The notes under the pieces: generated by a model
What the model saw: only the letters and a program-made list of their open reading frames with translations
Told to the model about the DNA's origin: nothing
Database searches by the model: none
Origin: JBBRSD01 sp038245725
GTDB lineage: Bacteria > Actinomycetota > Coriobacteriia > Anaerosomatales > JAAXUF01
DNA length: 64,000 bases
Direction of reading: 5' to 3'
NCBI GenBank assembly: GCA_038245725.1
Contig: JBBRSD010000002.1
Span: 124,001-188,000 of the forward strand
Translations under genes and position numbers: made by a program
Shown here: piece after piece, positions 15,857 through 25,605 of the stretch
Position numbering within the stretch: position 1 is the first letter of the stretch
Layout: the number at the start of each line of letters is the position of its first letter

Positions 15857-17677
15857 ATGGAGCAGCGTGCTCCCTACGGCCGGGAAGTCCGGATCCGCAT
15901 AGGCGGGCCCGCGGGTTTCGGGATCAAGGCCGCCGGCGCGACGCTCGCACGCTTGTTCGCGCGCGCCGGCTACCACGTTTTCGACCTCACCGAGTACCCG
16001 TCACTCATCAAAGGCGGCCACAACACCTACCACCTGCGCGTGAGCGAGGACGAGATCTTCAGCCACGTGCTGCCCGTCGACATCCTCGTCGCCCTCGACG
16101 CCGACACCGTAGGTCTGCACCTCGCTGAGCTCACGCACGGCGGCGCGGTCGTCTTCGACCCGCACGACATCGCCGCCGACGCGATCGAGCTGGGAGAACG
16201 CTCGGGCGATCTGTGCCTCATCCCCGTGGCGCTCACCGACATCGTCCACGAAGCCGGCGGCGTCCGCGTCATGCGCAACGTGGCCGCACTGGGCGCCGTG
16301 CTCGGTCACATGGAGTTTCCGCTCGACGGCCTGCTCGAGTCGCTGCGACACCAGTTCGCGAAGAAGGACCCCGAGATCACCGAGCAAAATATCGCCGTCG
16401 CGACCGCCGGATACCAGGCCGCCGAAGAGGCGAAGTGCGACTTCCCCTACAAGCTCGGCGTCATAGAGGTGGCACAGGGAGCGCCGCCCGCCATTCTCCT
16501 CGACGGCAACCAGGCGCTCTCGATCGGAGCGCTCGCCGGCGGCCTGGGCTTCTACGCCGCGTACCCGATGACGCCCGCGTCGTCGATCCTGTCCTACATG
16601 GCGGCCCACGCCGAAAGCGAGGACTTCGTCGTCAAGCACACCGAAGACGAGATCGCTGCTATCAACATGTGCATCGGCGCCGCGTTTGGCGGCACGCGAG
16701 CGATGTGCTGCACGAGCGGCGGCGGCTTCTCGCTCATGGTCGAGGGTCTCGGCTTCGCGGGTGTGAGCGAGTCCGCGATCGTCGTCGGTCTGCTCACCAG
16801 GCCGGGACCGGCGACAGGCCTGCCCACGTGGACCGAGCAGTCCGACTTGCGGTTCGCCATCCACGCCGCGCAGGGCGAGTTCCCTCGCGTGGTCCTGGCC
16901 CCAGGCGACCATGCCGAGGCTTTCGAGTTCGCATGGCGCGCGTTCAACCTCGCCGACCAGCTGCAGACCCCGGTCATCCTTCTCGGCGACACGTACCTCT
17001 CGGACAACAAGCAGACACTGCCCCCCTTCGACGTGTCGGAGGTGTGCATCGATCGCGGCGAGCTGCAAGCCACCGGCGAAGTGAGCGACTACGCCCGCTA
17101 CCGCGTCACCGAGTCCGGCGTCTCGCCGCGCGTGCTCCCAGGCGTGCGCGGTGCCGAGCAGATCGTGAACTCCTACGAGCACGACGAGCACGGCTGGGGC
17201 TCGCCCGGCGAGGAGCCGTTAAACCGCGTGGCCCAGAACGCGAAGCGGCTGCGCAAGCTGCGGCTTGCTGCCACCCTCGTGCCCGAGCCGCGCGAGTACG
17301 GGCCGAGCGAGGCCGACGTCTCCTTCCTGCTCTTCGGCTCGACCAAGATGCCAGTCCGAGAGGCGATGAAGTGGCTCGAGTCCGAAGGCATCTCATGCAA
17401 CATGCTTCAAATCACGACCCTCTCGCCGTTTCCTGCCCAGCCGGTCTTCGAGTTCATGGAGCGTGCGAAGCGGACGTTCGTCGTCGAAGGTAACGCGACC
17501 GGCCAGCTCGAAGGGCTCATCCGGGAGTACTGCATGCGCGAGGTGAGCCACCGGATCAACCGGTTCGACGGCAGGCCCTTCTCTCCGGAGCAGATCTACA
17601 CCACAACCCACCTCCTCCTCGGCGATAAGCACGATGCGCTCGTCGATGGATCCGATTCGGACGAAGGAGACCGCTGA
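15857..17677 (+). CDS. korA: 2-oxoacid:acceptor oxidoreductase, gamma-alpha fusion subunit
   Basis: 606 residues; AAAGGA lies upstream of the ATG. Residues about 12-190 form the gamma domain (GPAGFGIKAAGATLARLF, TEYPSLIKGGHNTYHLRV). From about 210 on is the alpha domain (DGNQALSIGALAGGLGF, AAYPMTPASSI, HTEDEIAAINMCIGAAFGG), ending with the interdomain segment EGNATGQLEGLIREY. With the beta subunit it oxidises a 2-oxoacid (probably 2-oxoglutarate or a branched-chain 2-oxoacid) to an acyl-CoA and reduces ferredoxin. Substrate specificity is inferred from overall resemblance to KorA. It overlaps korB by one base. Confidence 0.9.
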   Translation: MEQRAPYGREVRIRIGGPAGFGIKAAGATLARLFARAGYHVFDLTEYPSLIKGGHNTYHLRVSEDEIFSHVLPVDILVALDADTVGLHLAELTHGGAVVFDPHDIAADAIELGERSGDLCLIPVALTDIVHEAGGVRVMRNVAALGAVLGHMEFPLDGLLESLRHQFAKKDPEITEQNIAVATAGYQAAEEAKCDFPYKLGVIEVAQGAPPAILLDGNQALSIGALAGGLGFYAAYPMTPASSILSYMAAHAESEDFVVKHTEDEIAAINMCIGAAFGGTRAMCCTSGGGFSLMVEGLGFAGVSESAIVVGLLTRPGPATGLPTWTEQSDLRFAIHAAQGEFPRVVLAPGDHAEAFEFAWRAFNLADQLQTPVILLGDTYLSDNKQTLPPFDVSEVCIDRGELQATGEVSDYARYRVTESGVSPRVLPGVRGAEQIVNSYEHDEHGWGSPGEEPLNRVAQNAKRLRKLRLAATLVPEPREYGPSEADVSFLLFGSTKMPVREAMKWLESEGISCNMLQITTLSPFPAQPVFEFMERAKRTFVVEGNATGQLEGLIREYCMREVSHRINRFDGRPFSPEQIYTTTHLLLGDKHDALVDGSDSDEGDR

Positions 17678-18561
17678 TGCCGGCGCCCGAGGAGTTCAAG
17701 ACCAGGCTGAAGCCCACGTGGTGCCCTGCCTGCGGTAACTACGGGATGTCGGAAGCGCTCAAGCGCGCGCTGTCACAACTGGGCTGGGAGAAGCACGAGT
17801 TCAGCATCGTGTGGGGGATCGGCTGCCACGGCAACGGCGCCGACTTCCACCACGTGGCGGGCATGCACACGCTCCACGGACGCGCCTTGCCCCCGGCGAC
17901 GGCGCTCAGGTTCACGCGTCCCGACCTCAAGGTCATCGTCGAGATGGGTGACGGGGACTGCTACGGCATCGGGATGGGCCACTTCATGCATACGATCCGG
18001 CGCAACCCCGACGTGACGGCCATCGTCCACGACAACCAGATATACGGCCTCACGACCGGCCAGGCCTCGCCCACAACCGACCACCTCATGCGCACCGTCT
18101 CGACACCACAAGGCGTGATCGAGCAGCCGGTCAACCCGCTCGGCCTCGCCCTCGCCGAGCAGGCCACCTTCGTGGCGCGGGGTTTCGCCGGCGACATCGA
18201 ACACCTGACCGACCTCTACGTACAAGCGTTCCAGCACAAGGGCTTCGCGCTAGTGGACGTCTTCCAGCCCTGCGTCACCTGGAACAAGCTCAACACCGCC
18301 GCATGGTTCAAGGAGCGCGTCTACAAGCTGGAGGAGAGCGGCTGGGACAGTGGCGACCGTAATGCAGCGCTCGCGCTTTCGATGACGAGCTACCACGAGC
18401 TGACCTGCGCGCCGGACGAATGCCGCGTCCCTATCGGCGTGTACTACAAGAACGAAGGCACTCCCACCTACGAAGACGCACTGGCGGCGACGCAGACTCC
18501 GGGATGGAAGCGCGCGGAGGCCCCGAGGGACATCTCTCGACTTCTCGCAGAGCAGCAGTGA
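17677..18561 (+). CDS. korB: 2-oxoacid:acceptor oxidoreductase, beta subunit
   Basis: 294 residues, start overlapping the korA stop (ATGA). CPACGNYGMSEALKRAL near the N-terminus provides Fe-S ligands. The thiamine-diphosphate motif is GDGDCYGIGMGHFMHTIRRN with HDNQIYGLTTGQ. A further Cys is in GIGCHGNG. It is the catalytic TPP and Fe-S subunit of the enzyme with KorA. No separate ferredoxin-type delta subunit is encoded nearby, as in other two-subunit KorAB enzymes. Confidence 0.92.
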   Translation: MPAPEEFKTRLKPTWCPACGNYGMSEALKRALSQLGWEKHEFSIVWGIGCHGNGADFHHVAGMHTLHGRALPPATALRFTRPDLKVIVEMGDGDCYGIGMGHFMHTIRRNPDVTAIVHDNQIYGLTTGQASPTTDHLMRTVSTPQGVIEQPVNPLGLALAEQATFVARGFAGDIEHLTDLYVQAFQHKGFALVDVFQPCVTWNKLNTAAWFKERVYKLEESGWDSGDRNAALALSMTSYHELTCAPDECRVPIGVYYKNEGTPTYEDALAATQTPGWKRAEAPRDISRLLAEQQ

Positions 18562-18585
18562 CGGGATGACCGTGCGGGCTTGCAG

Positions 18586-20775
18586 CTAGCCCGTCGGTGC
18601 CGGTTGGACGGGCTGCTTTTCCTGCGTGGCGACGGGGCCTTGCAGCCCCTTGATCATCCGCACGAACGTGGCGGCGACGTCCGGATCGAACTGCGTGCCC
18701 GCGGCGCGCTCGACCTCCTCGAGCGCGCCGCGAAGCGACCGGGCCGGTCGCCACGAGCGCGATGCGGTCATCGCTTCGAAGGCGTCGCAGACGGACAGCA
18801 CGCGCGCCTCGAGGGGGATCTGCGGTCCGCGAAGGCCATCCGGATAGCCGGTGCCGTCCCACCACTCGTGATGATGCCGCACGGTCGGGAGTACCTCGTC
18901 GAGCTGCGCCGGCGCTAGGATCCGCTCGCCGAGAACGGGATGCTCCTCGACCTGTCGGCGTTCTTCAGCGGTCAGCAGGCCGGGCTTGAGCAGCACCTCG
19001 TCGCGGATCGCGATCTTGCCGACGTCGTGCATCTGCGCCGCCAGGCCGATGACCCGGATCCTCTCAGGAGGGAGCCCCAGCACCTCGGCCAGAGATGTCG
19101 CGAGCTCGCCGACGTTCTCGGAGTGGTGCCGTGTGTCCGGGTCCCGCGCATCGACGGCGGCCGCGAGCGAGCGCACGATCGCGCGGTGCGAGCGGCCACG
19201 AACGCGCGCGAGACGCTCGACCGGGTCGACGCTGCCAACGAGTTCGTCGTCGTAGACGACCGGCACGGGGATCTCGGCGGCACGGGCGAGCTGCTGAGCG
19301 GCCACCGCGTGCGCGAGCACCTGATCGGCAGTCGAGCCGTGACGCGGATAGAACGCGATGCCCACGCTGAGACTCACGGTCTCGGACGGCAGAACAAGCG
19401 CCTGGACGACAGCTCGTTGAGCGCGCCGCGCGAAAGCCACGACGTCATTGGGAAGCATGTCGGTCATGATCACGGCGAACTCGTCGCTGCCGGTGCGGCA
19501 CACAGTGGCGTGAGGGCCCACGTTGGCAGTGATGAGGTCGGCTACCTGCCGAAGCACCGAGTCGCCGCGTTCGTGACCCCAAATCGTGTTGACGCGGTGG
19601 AAGTCGTCGATGTCGAAGATCGCGATCGCCGGCTCGACCGCGCTCGCATCGGCCTCGGTGAACTCCTCGGCGAGGCGGCTGTAGAGGTAGCGGTGGTTGT
19701 ACGCGCCCGAGACCGGGTCGGTTGAGGCCAATCCGGTGAGCCGAAGTCGCTCGATGTTGCTGAGCCACGAACGCGCGATCAGCGCCACGGCGAGCACCAC
19801 GGTCAGCGCCAGGACGAAAGCTCCCTCGGGCGACGGACCGACCTGCAGAGACGCGAGCCCCATCAGGGGAAGCGCAAGCGCAAGCAGGACCGGGTAGGCA
19901 GCCGGCAACCACCGCGGCCGGATCCTCGGGATCGGCACCCGCTCGTCCAAGAGTGTCGTGCGCACGGTGGCCCGGTACACCATCGCCATAAAGAGCAAGT
20001 AGAAGCCCAGACCGAACAGGTTGTCGAGAATCGTGCTCTCGGCGGGATACGGGACTCTGAGCAGCTGCGCGTACCAGAACGGCTCGAACAGAAGCCCGAC
20101 TCCGTAGAAGCACAGTGCCCCGACGAGCAGCCGCTCGCACGCTCGCCAGCGATACGATCTCCAGCCAAGAACCATCGAAGCCGACTGGATGAGAAGGGTG
20201 ACTCCGACCACGGGATACAAGGACGTGACCGCGGCTGCGTGCCAGCCAGCGGCGGGATCGTCTCGGAAGAGCGGAAGCATGATCCACCAGTAGACGCCCG
20301 CCGTGGCGACGGTCATCGTCATTACGGCGTCGACGAGCATGCGCGTCCGAGTGACCAGCGTCATCTCGCCATACGCTGACATCGTGGCGACGATCCAGAA
20401 GAAGGCCAGGATCGCCCCGAGTTGAAGAACCTCGAAGAAGGCCGGAAGCCGTGGTCCGCGCGGGTCGACCGCGTACAGATACCATGTGAGGTAGCCCTGG
20501 CTGGCGAGCAACATCCCGCTTGCGGCTGCGACCAGGCCCATGACGCGGCTGTCCATACCTTTGATGCGGGTCATCATCGCCGAGGACGTGGCGAACGTCA
20601 GCAACAACGGCAGCAGGTAGGTCACCATGCTCCCGTAGAGCTGGCGCCGGGCGGCGGAGATCGGCGCGAGTGTGATCACCTCACCCGCGATCACGATGGC
20701 CACGAAGCCGAACCATCCGACCGTTCGCCACAACCGTGCTGCGGGGTGCATGGAGAGTGTGGCCGCGGTCGTCAC
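18586..20775 (-). CDS. Membrane protein with GGDEF and HD-GYP domains
   Basis: 729 residues, GTG start overlapping the stop of the upstream paralogue (GTGA). The first ~310 residues form about eight or nine membrane helices. A GGDEF domain follows, whose active site reads RTGSDEFAV (Gly-Ser instead of Gly-Gly). The C-terminal HD-GYP domain has HHSENV, QMHDVGKIAIRDEVLLKPG, HHHEWWDGTGYPDGL and DAFEAMTA, all key metal ligands present. It probably degrades cyclic-di-GMP in response to a membrane signal; the GGDEF half may be regulatory. Confidence 0.88.
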   Translation of the reverse strand: MTTAATLSMHPAARLWRTVGWFGFVAIVIAGEVITLAPISAARRQLYGSMVTYLLPLLLTFATSSAMMTRIKGMDSRVMGLVAAASGMLLASQGYLTWYLYAVDPRGPRLPAFFEVLQLGAILAFFWIVATMSAYGEMTLVTRTRMLVDAVMTMTVATAGVYWWIMLPLFRDDPAAGWHAAAVTSLYPVVGVTLLIQSASMVLGWRSYRWRACERLLVGALCFYGVGLLFEPFWYAQLLRVPYPAESTILDNLFGLGFYLLFMAMVYRATVRTTLLDERVPIPRIRPRWLPAAYPVLLALALPLMGLASLQVGPSPEGAFVLALTVVLAVALIARSWLSNIERLRLTGLASTDPVSGAYNHRYLYSRLAEEFTEADASAVEPAIAIFDIDDFHRVNTIWGHERGDSVLRQVADLITANVGPHATVCRTGSDEFAVIMTDMLPNDVVAFARRAQRAVVQALVLPSETVSLSVGIAFYPRHGSTADQVLAHAVAAQQLARAAEIPVPVVYDDELVGSVDPVERLARVRGRSHRAIVRSLAAAVDARDPDTRHHSENVGELATSLAEVLGLPPERIRVIGLAAQMHDVGKIAIRDEVLLKPGLLTAEERRQVEEHPVLGERILAPAQLDEVLPTVRHHHEWWDGTGYPDGLRGPQIPLEARVLSVCDAFEAMTASRSWRPARSLRGALEEVERAAGTQFDPDVAATFVRMIKGLQGPVATQEKQPVQPAPTG

Positions 20776-22931
20776 GATGCGGCCCGTTCGTCGGACCAGC
20801 CCAGCGAGGAGGTGCGACCGACCACCAAGATGAAGCGCTCGGCCAGCTCGGGATCGAAGCGCGTTCCAATCTGGTGATCGATCTCCTGGAGCGCTGCGCT
20901 CTTCGACATCTTCGAGCCGCCGCGTCTGCCCGACGTCATGCCATCGTAAGCATCCGCCAGAGCGATCATTCGGGCCTCGAGTGGGATCGCCTCACCGGTC
21001 AGCCCGTCGGGATAGCCACTGCCGTCCCACCATTCGTGGTGGCCGCGCACCCACGAGGGCAACCCCTCGATGCCGAGCGACTCAACGAGCTGCTCGCCGA
21101 TGACGGAGTGCTCCTGCGCCTCGACAGAGTCCCGGGCGCCGGGCCGAAACGCGGGCGTTGTCGCGTCCGGCATCGCAATCGCTCCTACGTCGTGAAGCAT
21201 TGCGGCGATCTCGACAGCCCTCGTGCGTCCGTGATCGAAGCCGATCTCCTCGGCGAGAAGGACGGCCAGTGCGGCGAGGTTGTGCGAGTGATAGCGGTTG
21301 CGCGCGTCGCGTGCATCGGCGGCGGCTGCGAGCGCGCGGGCAACGCCGAGGTAGGACTGCTCTTCCCTCAGGCGCATACGTTCCTCGATATTCAATGCGC
21401 GAACGATCTGCTGGTCATAAGCGACGACATGCCCTTTGCCGTGGTACTTCGCCCACTCCTGCGCAGCGTCGGCGCGACGGAAGAGCTCCTCTTTCGGAGT
21501 ATCGAACGTCTCGACCGGGACCACGCCGATAGAGGCCGACATCCGCATCCCGGGAGCCGGCCTGACGACCTCGATCGCACAGAGCAGCTGGGTCGCGAAC
21601 GCGTGCGACTCGGCCTTCCCGATACCCGTGCCGATCACGGCGAATTCGTCACCGGTCAGCCGAAAGACGCTTGCCGCGCGTCCTCCCACGAGTTCGAGCG
21701 CGTCGACTATCGTGCGCAGGGCGAGGTCGCCCTCCGTGTGTCCCAACATCGCGTTGACCCGAGAGAAGCCGTCGAGGTCGATGACGACGAGCGTGAACGG
21801 GGTCCCTCGGCGGCGACCCGTCAGAATGCGTTCTTCGCACGCGTCCTGGAACGCGCGATAGTTGTAGGCGCCGGTGACAGGATCGATTGAGGACGCGTTC
21901 TTCAAGATGCCGGCCTCGCTCGTCGCGAAACCCGTGCGCGCGACGAGCGCGAAGATGGCGATACTCGCGAGCGCGACGTAGAGTACTCGCTCCGCCGAGC
22001 CGAACGGGGCGTGATACGCCCACCAGCCGGTTACACCAGCAGCGGTGAGCACGACCGCCGGCACAGCGGTGGAGATCCACACGCTGTCGCCGCTCGACAA
22101 GCGGCCCATTGTGGTGCGCCAGCCGCGATCGGCGATCCGCAGGCGCGTGAGCACGGCCAGCATGATGAGGATGTAGCTCACAAGGAAGATGCTGCTCACG
22201 AGCACGTCGATCAGGCCAGGGCCGGCACCCCTGTCGCCCGCCTGCCACACGGGCCACAGCGCCATCCCAAGAGCGAAGATCGACAACGCGGGCGCGAGTA
22301 AGGCGACGACGCCACGGTCATAGGCTGCCCGCGTGTCCCTGGTGAGCCACAGCACCCCGCCGAGGATCCCGACTCCGAGGAACGAGTAAGACGCCCAACG
22401 CAGACCGACCTGCCATGGCGTGGCGGGACCGCCCAGAATCCGCACCCAGACGTGGTACAGGAGAAGCACCACGACAGATGACGACGCCACGACGTCTGCG
22501 ATAGACCGGTACATGGCCGACTGCGGCAGTCGATCGACACCCACCGCGACGCCGATTGCGGCGACGACGAAGAGCGCGGCGACGGCGTTCAGGATGTCGT
22601 ATGCCGAGAATGCGGACGGCCCTGCCGGCGAGACGAACACCTGGTACGCCGAGAAATAGACCTCGGCCGACAGCACGAACGCCAACCCCGATCCGAGCAA
22701 CGCCCATCCGCGGCGCTCGGCTCCGGCGGGCGCGATGACTAAAACGCCCGCCCCGGCGACCACCGCGACCGTGAGCGGGAGCAGGAAGACCAACTGCCGA
22801 ACCACGAGCGCCGCGTGGCCGGGCGTGAAGTAAAGAATGACGAATGCGGCAAGCACAAGCGGTGCCGCCACCCAACCGATGATCCAAAGGTAGCGAATCA
22901 GGCCCTGTGTGCCTCTGGACGGACTCGACAT
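20772..22931 (-). CDS. Membrane protein with GGDEF and atypical HD-GYP domains
   Basis: 719 residues from the ATG at 22931 (AGAGGA upstream). It has an N-terminal block of roughly nine membrane helices. The GGDEF domain carries FRLTGDEFAVIG (Thr replaces the first Gly). In the C-terminal HD-GYP domain, YHSHNLAALA and HHEWWDGSGYPDGL are intact, but the HD motif reads MLHDVGAIAMPD, with Ala in place of the usual Lys. It is a paralogue of the downstream gene and co-transcribed with it. Whether it still hydrolyses cyclic-di-GMP is unclear. Confidence 0.85.
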   Translation of the reverse strand: MSSPSRGTQGLIRYLWIIGWVAAPLVLAAFVILYFTPGHAALVVRQLVFLLPLTVAVVAGAGVLVIAPAGAERRGWALLGSGLAFVLSAEVYFSAYQVFVSPAGPSAFSAYDILNAVAALFVVAAIGVAVGVDRLPQSAMYRSIADVVASSSVVVLLLYHVWVRILGGPATPWQVGLRWASYSFLGVGILGGVLWLTRDTRAAYDRGVVALLAPALSIFALGMALWPVWQAGDRGAGPGLIDVLVSSIFLVSYILIMLAVLTRLRIADRGWRTTMGRLSSGDSVWISTAVPAVVLTAAGVTGWWAYHAPFGSAERVLYVALASIAIFALVARTGFATSEAGILKNASSIDPVTGAYNYRAFQDACEERILTGRRRGTPFTLVVIDLDGFSRVNAMLGHTEGDLALRTIVDALELVGGRAASVFRLTGDEFAVIGTGIGKAESHAFATQLLCAIEVVRPAPGMRMSASIGVVPVETFDTPKEELFRRADAAQEWAKYHGKGHVVAYDQQIVRALNIEERMRLREEQSYLGVARALAAAADARDARNRYHSHNLAALAVLLAEEIGFDHGRTRAVEIAAMLHDVGAIAMPDATTPAFRPGARDSVEAQEHSVIGEQLVESLGIEGLPSWVRGHHEWWDGSGYPDGLTGEAIPLEARMIALADAYDGMTSGRRGGSKMSKSAALQEIDHQIGTRFDPELAERFILVVGRTSSLGWSDERAAS

Positions 22932-23111
22932 TGACGTCCTCTGTGTATTCGCACGCCGACGAAAAATATGGCGCGAAACCGTGTCGACGGGACGCTTATG
23001 CGATCCCTTCACTATTCTAGCGGATGGACGGACGCATTCGGCGTACGGACGGCCCGCAATGGCATCGCAATCCTCTCTCGGGCGTGGCCGAGGATGGACC
23101 GCAGGCGTGGG

Positions 23112-24332
23112 CTATATCAAGCCGAGCGCCTGGCCTGCCTCCGAGAACGCAGCGAGAACGAGCGCGATGTCCTCGTCTGTGTGAGTCGCCATGAGGCACG
23201 TCCGCAGACGGTCGCTGCCCTTCGGGACCGCCGGGTGAACGATCGGGCACACGAACACCCCCCGGTCGAAGAGCATGCGCGTGAGGTCCATCGTCTTGCT
23301 CTCGTCGCCCACGAGCACCGGCACCACGCACGTCGTCGAGTCCATCGTGTCCCACCCTTGAGCCTTCAGCCCGTCGGCGTAGAGTTCCTGGATGCGATGC
23401 AGCTCCGTCACGCGCCACGGTTCGTCCTCGATTACGTCGAACGCCTCGAGAGCCGCCGCCGTCGAAGCCGGGGGCAGAGCCGCCGAGAAGATGAACGGCC
23501 GCGACATGTGCTTCTGGTAGTCGACGATGTCGGCGCTCGCGGCCAGGTAACCGCCCACGCTAGGAATCGACTTCGACAAGGTGCCCATCTTCAAGTCGAT
23601 CGAGCCGACCATGTCGAAATGCTCCTCGATACCGTGTCCCGTCGCGCCGAGCGCTCCGATCGAGTGTGCCTCGTCGACCATGAGCCTAGCGCCATACCGT
23701 TCGCACAGGGCCTTGGTCGCCGGCAGGTCCATGACGTCGCCGTCCATGGAGAAGACGGAGTCGGCGATCACGAGAATCGTCGCTGTCGAACCGCCCTCAC
23801 GCGCGGAGCGCAGCAGCTTCTCCAGGTGATTCATGTCGTTGTGCCGATACGTGCGCCACTTCGCACCCGAAAGCAGCGCGCCGTCGACGATCGAGGCATG
23901 GTCGAGCTTGTCCATGAGAATGAGGTCGCCCGGGCCGGTAAGACCTGTGACGATCGCGATGTTGGTCACGTAGCCGCTCGAGTACACGCACGCGTCCTCG
24001 CGTTGAGCGAACTGTGCGATGCGAGCTTCAAGGCGCTCGTGCAGATCGTTCGTTCCGGTGAGCAGGCGCACGCCGCCGGCGCCTGTGCCGTACGTTTCCA
24101 CGGCCGCGATCGCCGCACGATCAATTCTCGGATGGCCGATCAGCCCGAGGTAGCTGTATGACGCGAGCATGATCATCTCGCGGCCGTCAGCCATCTGGAC
24201 TCGGTGGTTGACCGGACCCACGGTGGGCTGGAGATAGAAGTAGCGATTCGCGCCCTTCACCGTTGCCCTGCGCTCCACAAAACCTTCAAGTCGAGCGTCG
24301 ATTCCATCGCGCATAACGGCGGTGTCAAGCAT
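23112..24332 (-). CDS. Alpha-oxoamine synthase family aminotransferase (BioF/KBL/SPT type)
   Basis: 406 residues from the ATG at 24332 (GAGGGGG upstream). PLP fold type I is shown by ASYSYLGLIGHPRI, YGTGAGGVRLLTGTNDLHERLE, MVDEAHSIGALGATGHG (Asp binding PLP) and the Schiff-base Lys in MGTLSKSIPSVGGY. The family condenses an amino acid with an acyl-CoA. The order of motifs fits 8-amino-7-oxononanoate synthase, 2-amino-3-ketobutyrate CoA ligase or serine palmitoyltransferase; neighbours do not decide. A palindrome lies just upstream. Confidence 0.85.
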   Translation of the reverse strand: MLDTAVMRDGIDARLEGFVERRATVKGANRYFYLQPTVGPVNHRVQMADGREMIMLASYSYLGLIGHPRIDRAAIAAVETYGTGAGGVRLLTGTNDLHERLEARIAQFAQREDACVYSSGYVTNIAIVTGLTGPGDLILMDKLDHASIVDGALLSGAKWRTYRHNDMNHLEKLLRSAREGGSTATILVIADSVFSMDGDVMDLPATKALCERYGARLMVDEAHSIGALGATGHGIEEHFDMVGSIDLKMGTLSKSIPSVGGYLAASADIVDYQKHMSRPFIFSAALPPASTAAALEAFDVIEDEPWRVTELHRIQELYADGLKAQGWDTMDSTTCVVPVLVGDESKTMDLTRMLFDRGVFVCPIVHPAVPKGSDRLRTCLMATHTDEDIALVLAAFSEAGQALGLI

Positions 24333-24372
24333 GGGTGAACCCCCTCGGATCCGATGAACGGATCGGATATGC

Positions 24373-24394
24373 ATGTGTACAAAGTTGTGCACAT
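24373..24394 (-). promoter_or_regulatory. Operator-like palindrome upstream of the oxoamine synthase gene
   Basis: On the minus strand, arms ATGTGCACAA and TTGTACACAT are separated by CT, with one mismatch between arms. It sits about 40 bases before the start codon, a normal place for a repressor of the TetR or GntR class. The regulator is not identified. Confidence 0.45.
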
Positions 24395-24438
24395 GATATC
24401 ACTCAGCCTGGGATCGGAGCGCTGATGCGTGGCCGCTC

Positions 24439-25506
24439 CTACTGCGGTCCGCTCGGCCTCTCGAGCATCCCCGAGGTGATCACCGACCGGAATCCGTCGA
24501 GCGGAACCTTGGAGTCCCAGTTGCCGGTCATCTTCGCGACGCCGTAGATCGACAGCCACAACCCCACCACCAGCAGCGGCCATACCCACGGAGCGATGCG
24601 CGCGTGACCAAGCGCCTTGGCCTCAAGGCACCCGTCGACCGGGCAGTTCTTCACGCAGGTCATGCAGCCGTCGCACTCGGTGTTGCGTACGGTATGAGTC
24701 ATGTTGGGCCGGCAGAACGCGTGACAGACCTTCGCGCACTTGCCGCACTGGATGCAGGTGTCCTCATCGCGCGTCACCGACGTCGGCGAGAGCGCTCCCG
24801 CCGCCGCGTACAGGCCCCCGAGCGGACACACGTACCGGCACCATACAGGTCCGATCAGCGCGGACACCACGCCCACGATGAGCACGATGAGCAGGTAGAT
24901 GGGCTGGATCATGATGCCCAGGATCTTGAGGTCGGCGATCCACATGAACGGCAGCGTCCGAAAGTCGATCGCCGTCGAGAGTGGGAGTGTGACCAGCAGC
25001 GCGACGAATGCCGCACCCAGCACGAACTTCAGCGCGCGCCCGGTCATGTCGAGCCACCCCGGCAGGCGGAAGTTGCGACCGAAAAGACGACGCCCCGCCG
25101 CCGAGAAACCCTCCCAGACCGTCCCGACGGGACAGATCCAACCGCAGAAGCCGCGCCGGAGCAGGATCGACGTCGCGAACGCCCCGATGATGATGATGGG
25201 ACCCGCAGGCAGCAAAACGTCCCAACCCCCGCCGCGCATCCACGCAAATAGGCTCATGAAGTGACCGATCGGCAGCAGCCCGGCGGGCGACTCGGGGCGA
25301 TGCACGAACGGGCCGCTTCCCTTCGCCCACGCGGCGAACCGGAACAGTTGCACGCAGGAGATGACGAAGAGTGCGAGGAACATGTTCTTCACGAACCACC
25401 TGCCGGTGACGACGTTGCGCACTCGTAGCAGGTCAAACCCGCCGCGTGGCGCGTGGTCGGACGTATCGGCAGGAGCGGCGTTTTCGACCGGCGGGCTATC
25501 GGGCAC
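24439..25506 (-). CDS. NapH/CcoG-like membrane 4Fe-4S protein
   Basis: 355 residues, GTG start at 25506 with AAAGGAAC upstream. About five or six membrane helices carry two conserved CxxxCP motifs (GFCGWICPVG and RYVCPLGG). The C-terminal part has two 4Fe-4S clusters (CIQCGKCAKVCHAFC and CDGCMTCVKNCP). This arrangement is typical of NapH/NosR/PceC-type electron-transfer proteins. It may pass electrons from the quinone pool to a periplasmic reductase, but no reductase gene is adjacent. Confidence 0.85.
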   Translation of the reverse strand: MPDSPPVENAAPADTSDHAPRGGFDLLRVRNVVTGRWFVKNMFLALFVISCVQLFRFAAWAKGSGPFVHRPESPAGLLPIGHFMSLFAWMRGGGWDVLLPAGPIIIIGAFATSILLRRGFCGWICPVGTVWEGFSAAGRRLFGRNFRLPGWLDMTGRALKFVLGAAFVALLVTLPLSTAIDFRTLPFMWIADLKILGIMIQPIYLLIVLIVGVVSALIGPVWCRYVCPLGGLYAAAGALSPTSVTRDEDTCIQCGKCAKVCHAFCRPNMTHTVRNTECDGCMTCVKNCPVDGCLEAKALGHARIAPWVWPLLVVGLWLSIYGVAKMTGNWDSKVPLDGFRSVITSGMLERPSGPQ

Positions 25507-25605
25507 GGTACGTTCCTTTCGGGGTGGGCGTGCGGCTGCCGGCCGCGCACAGAGGCGGTGTATCCTGCTAGGCATCGCAAGGAACATGCCGAGAAGGGCC
25601 GTCTG

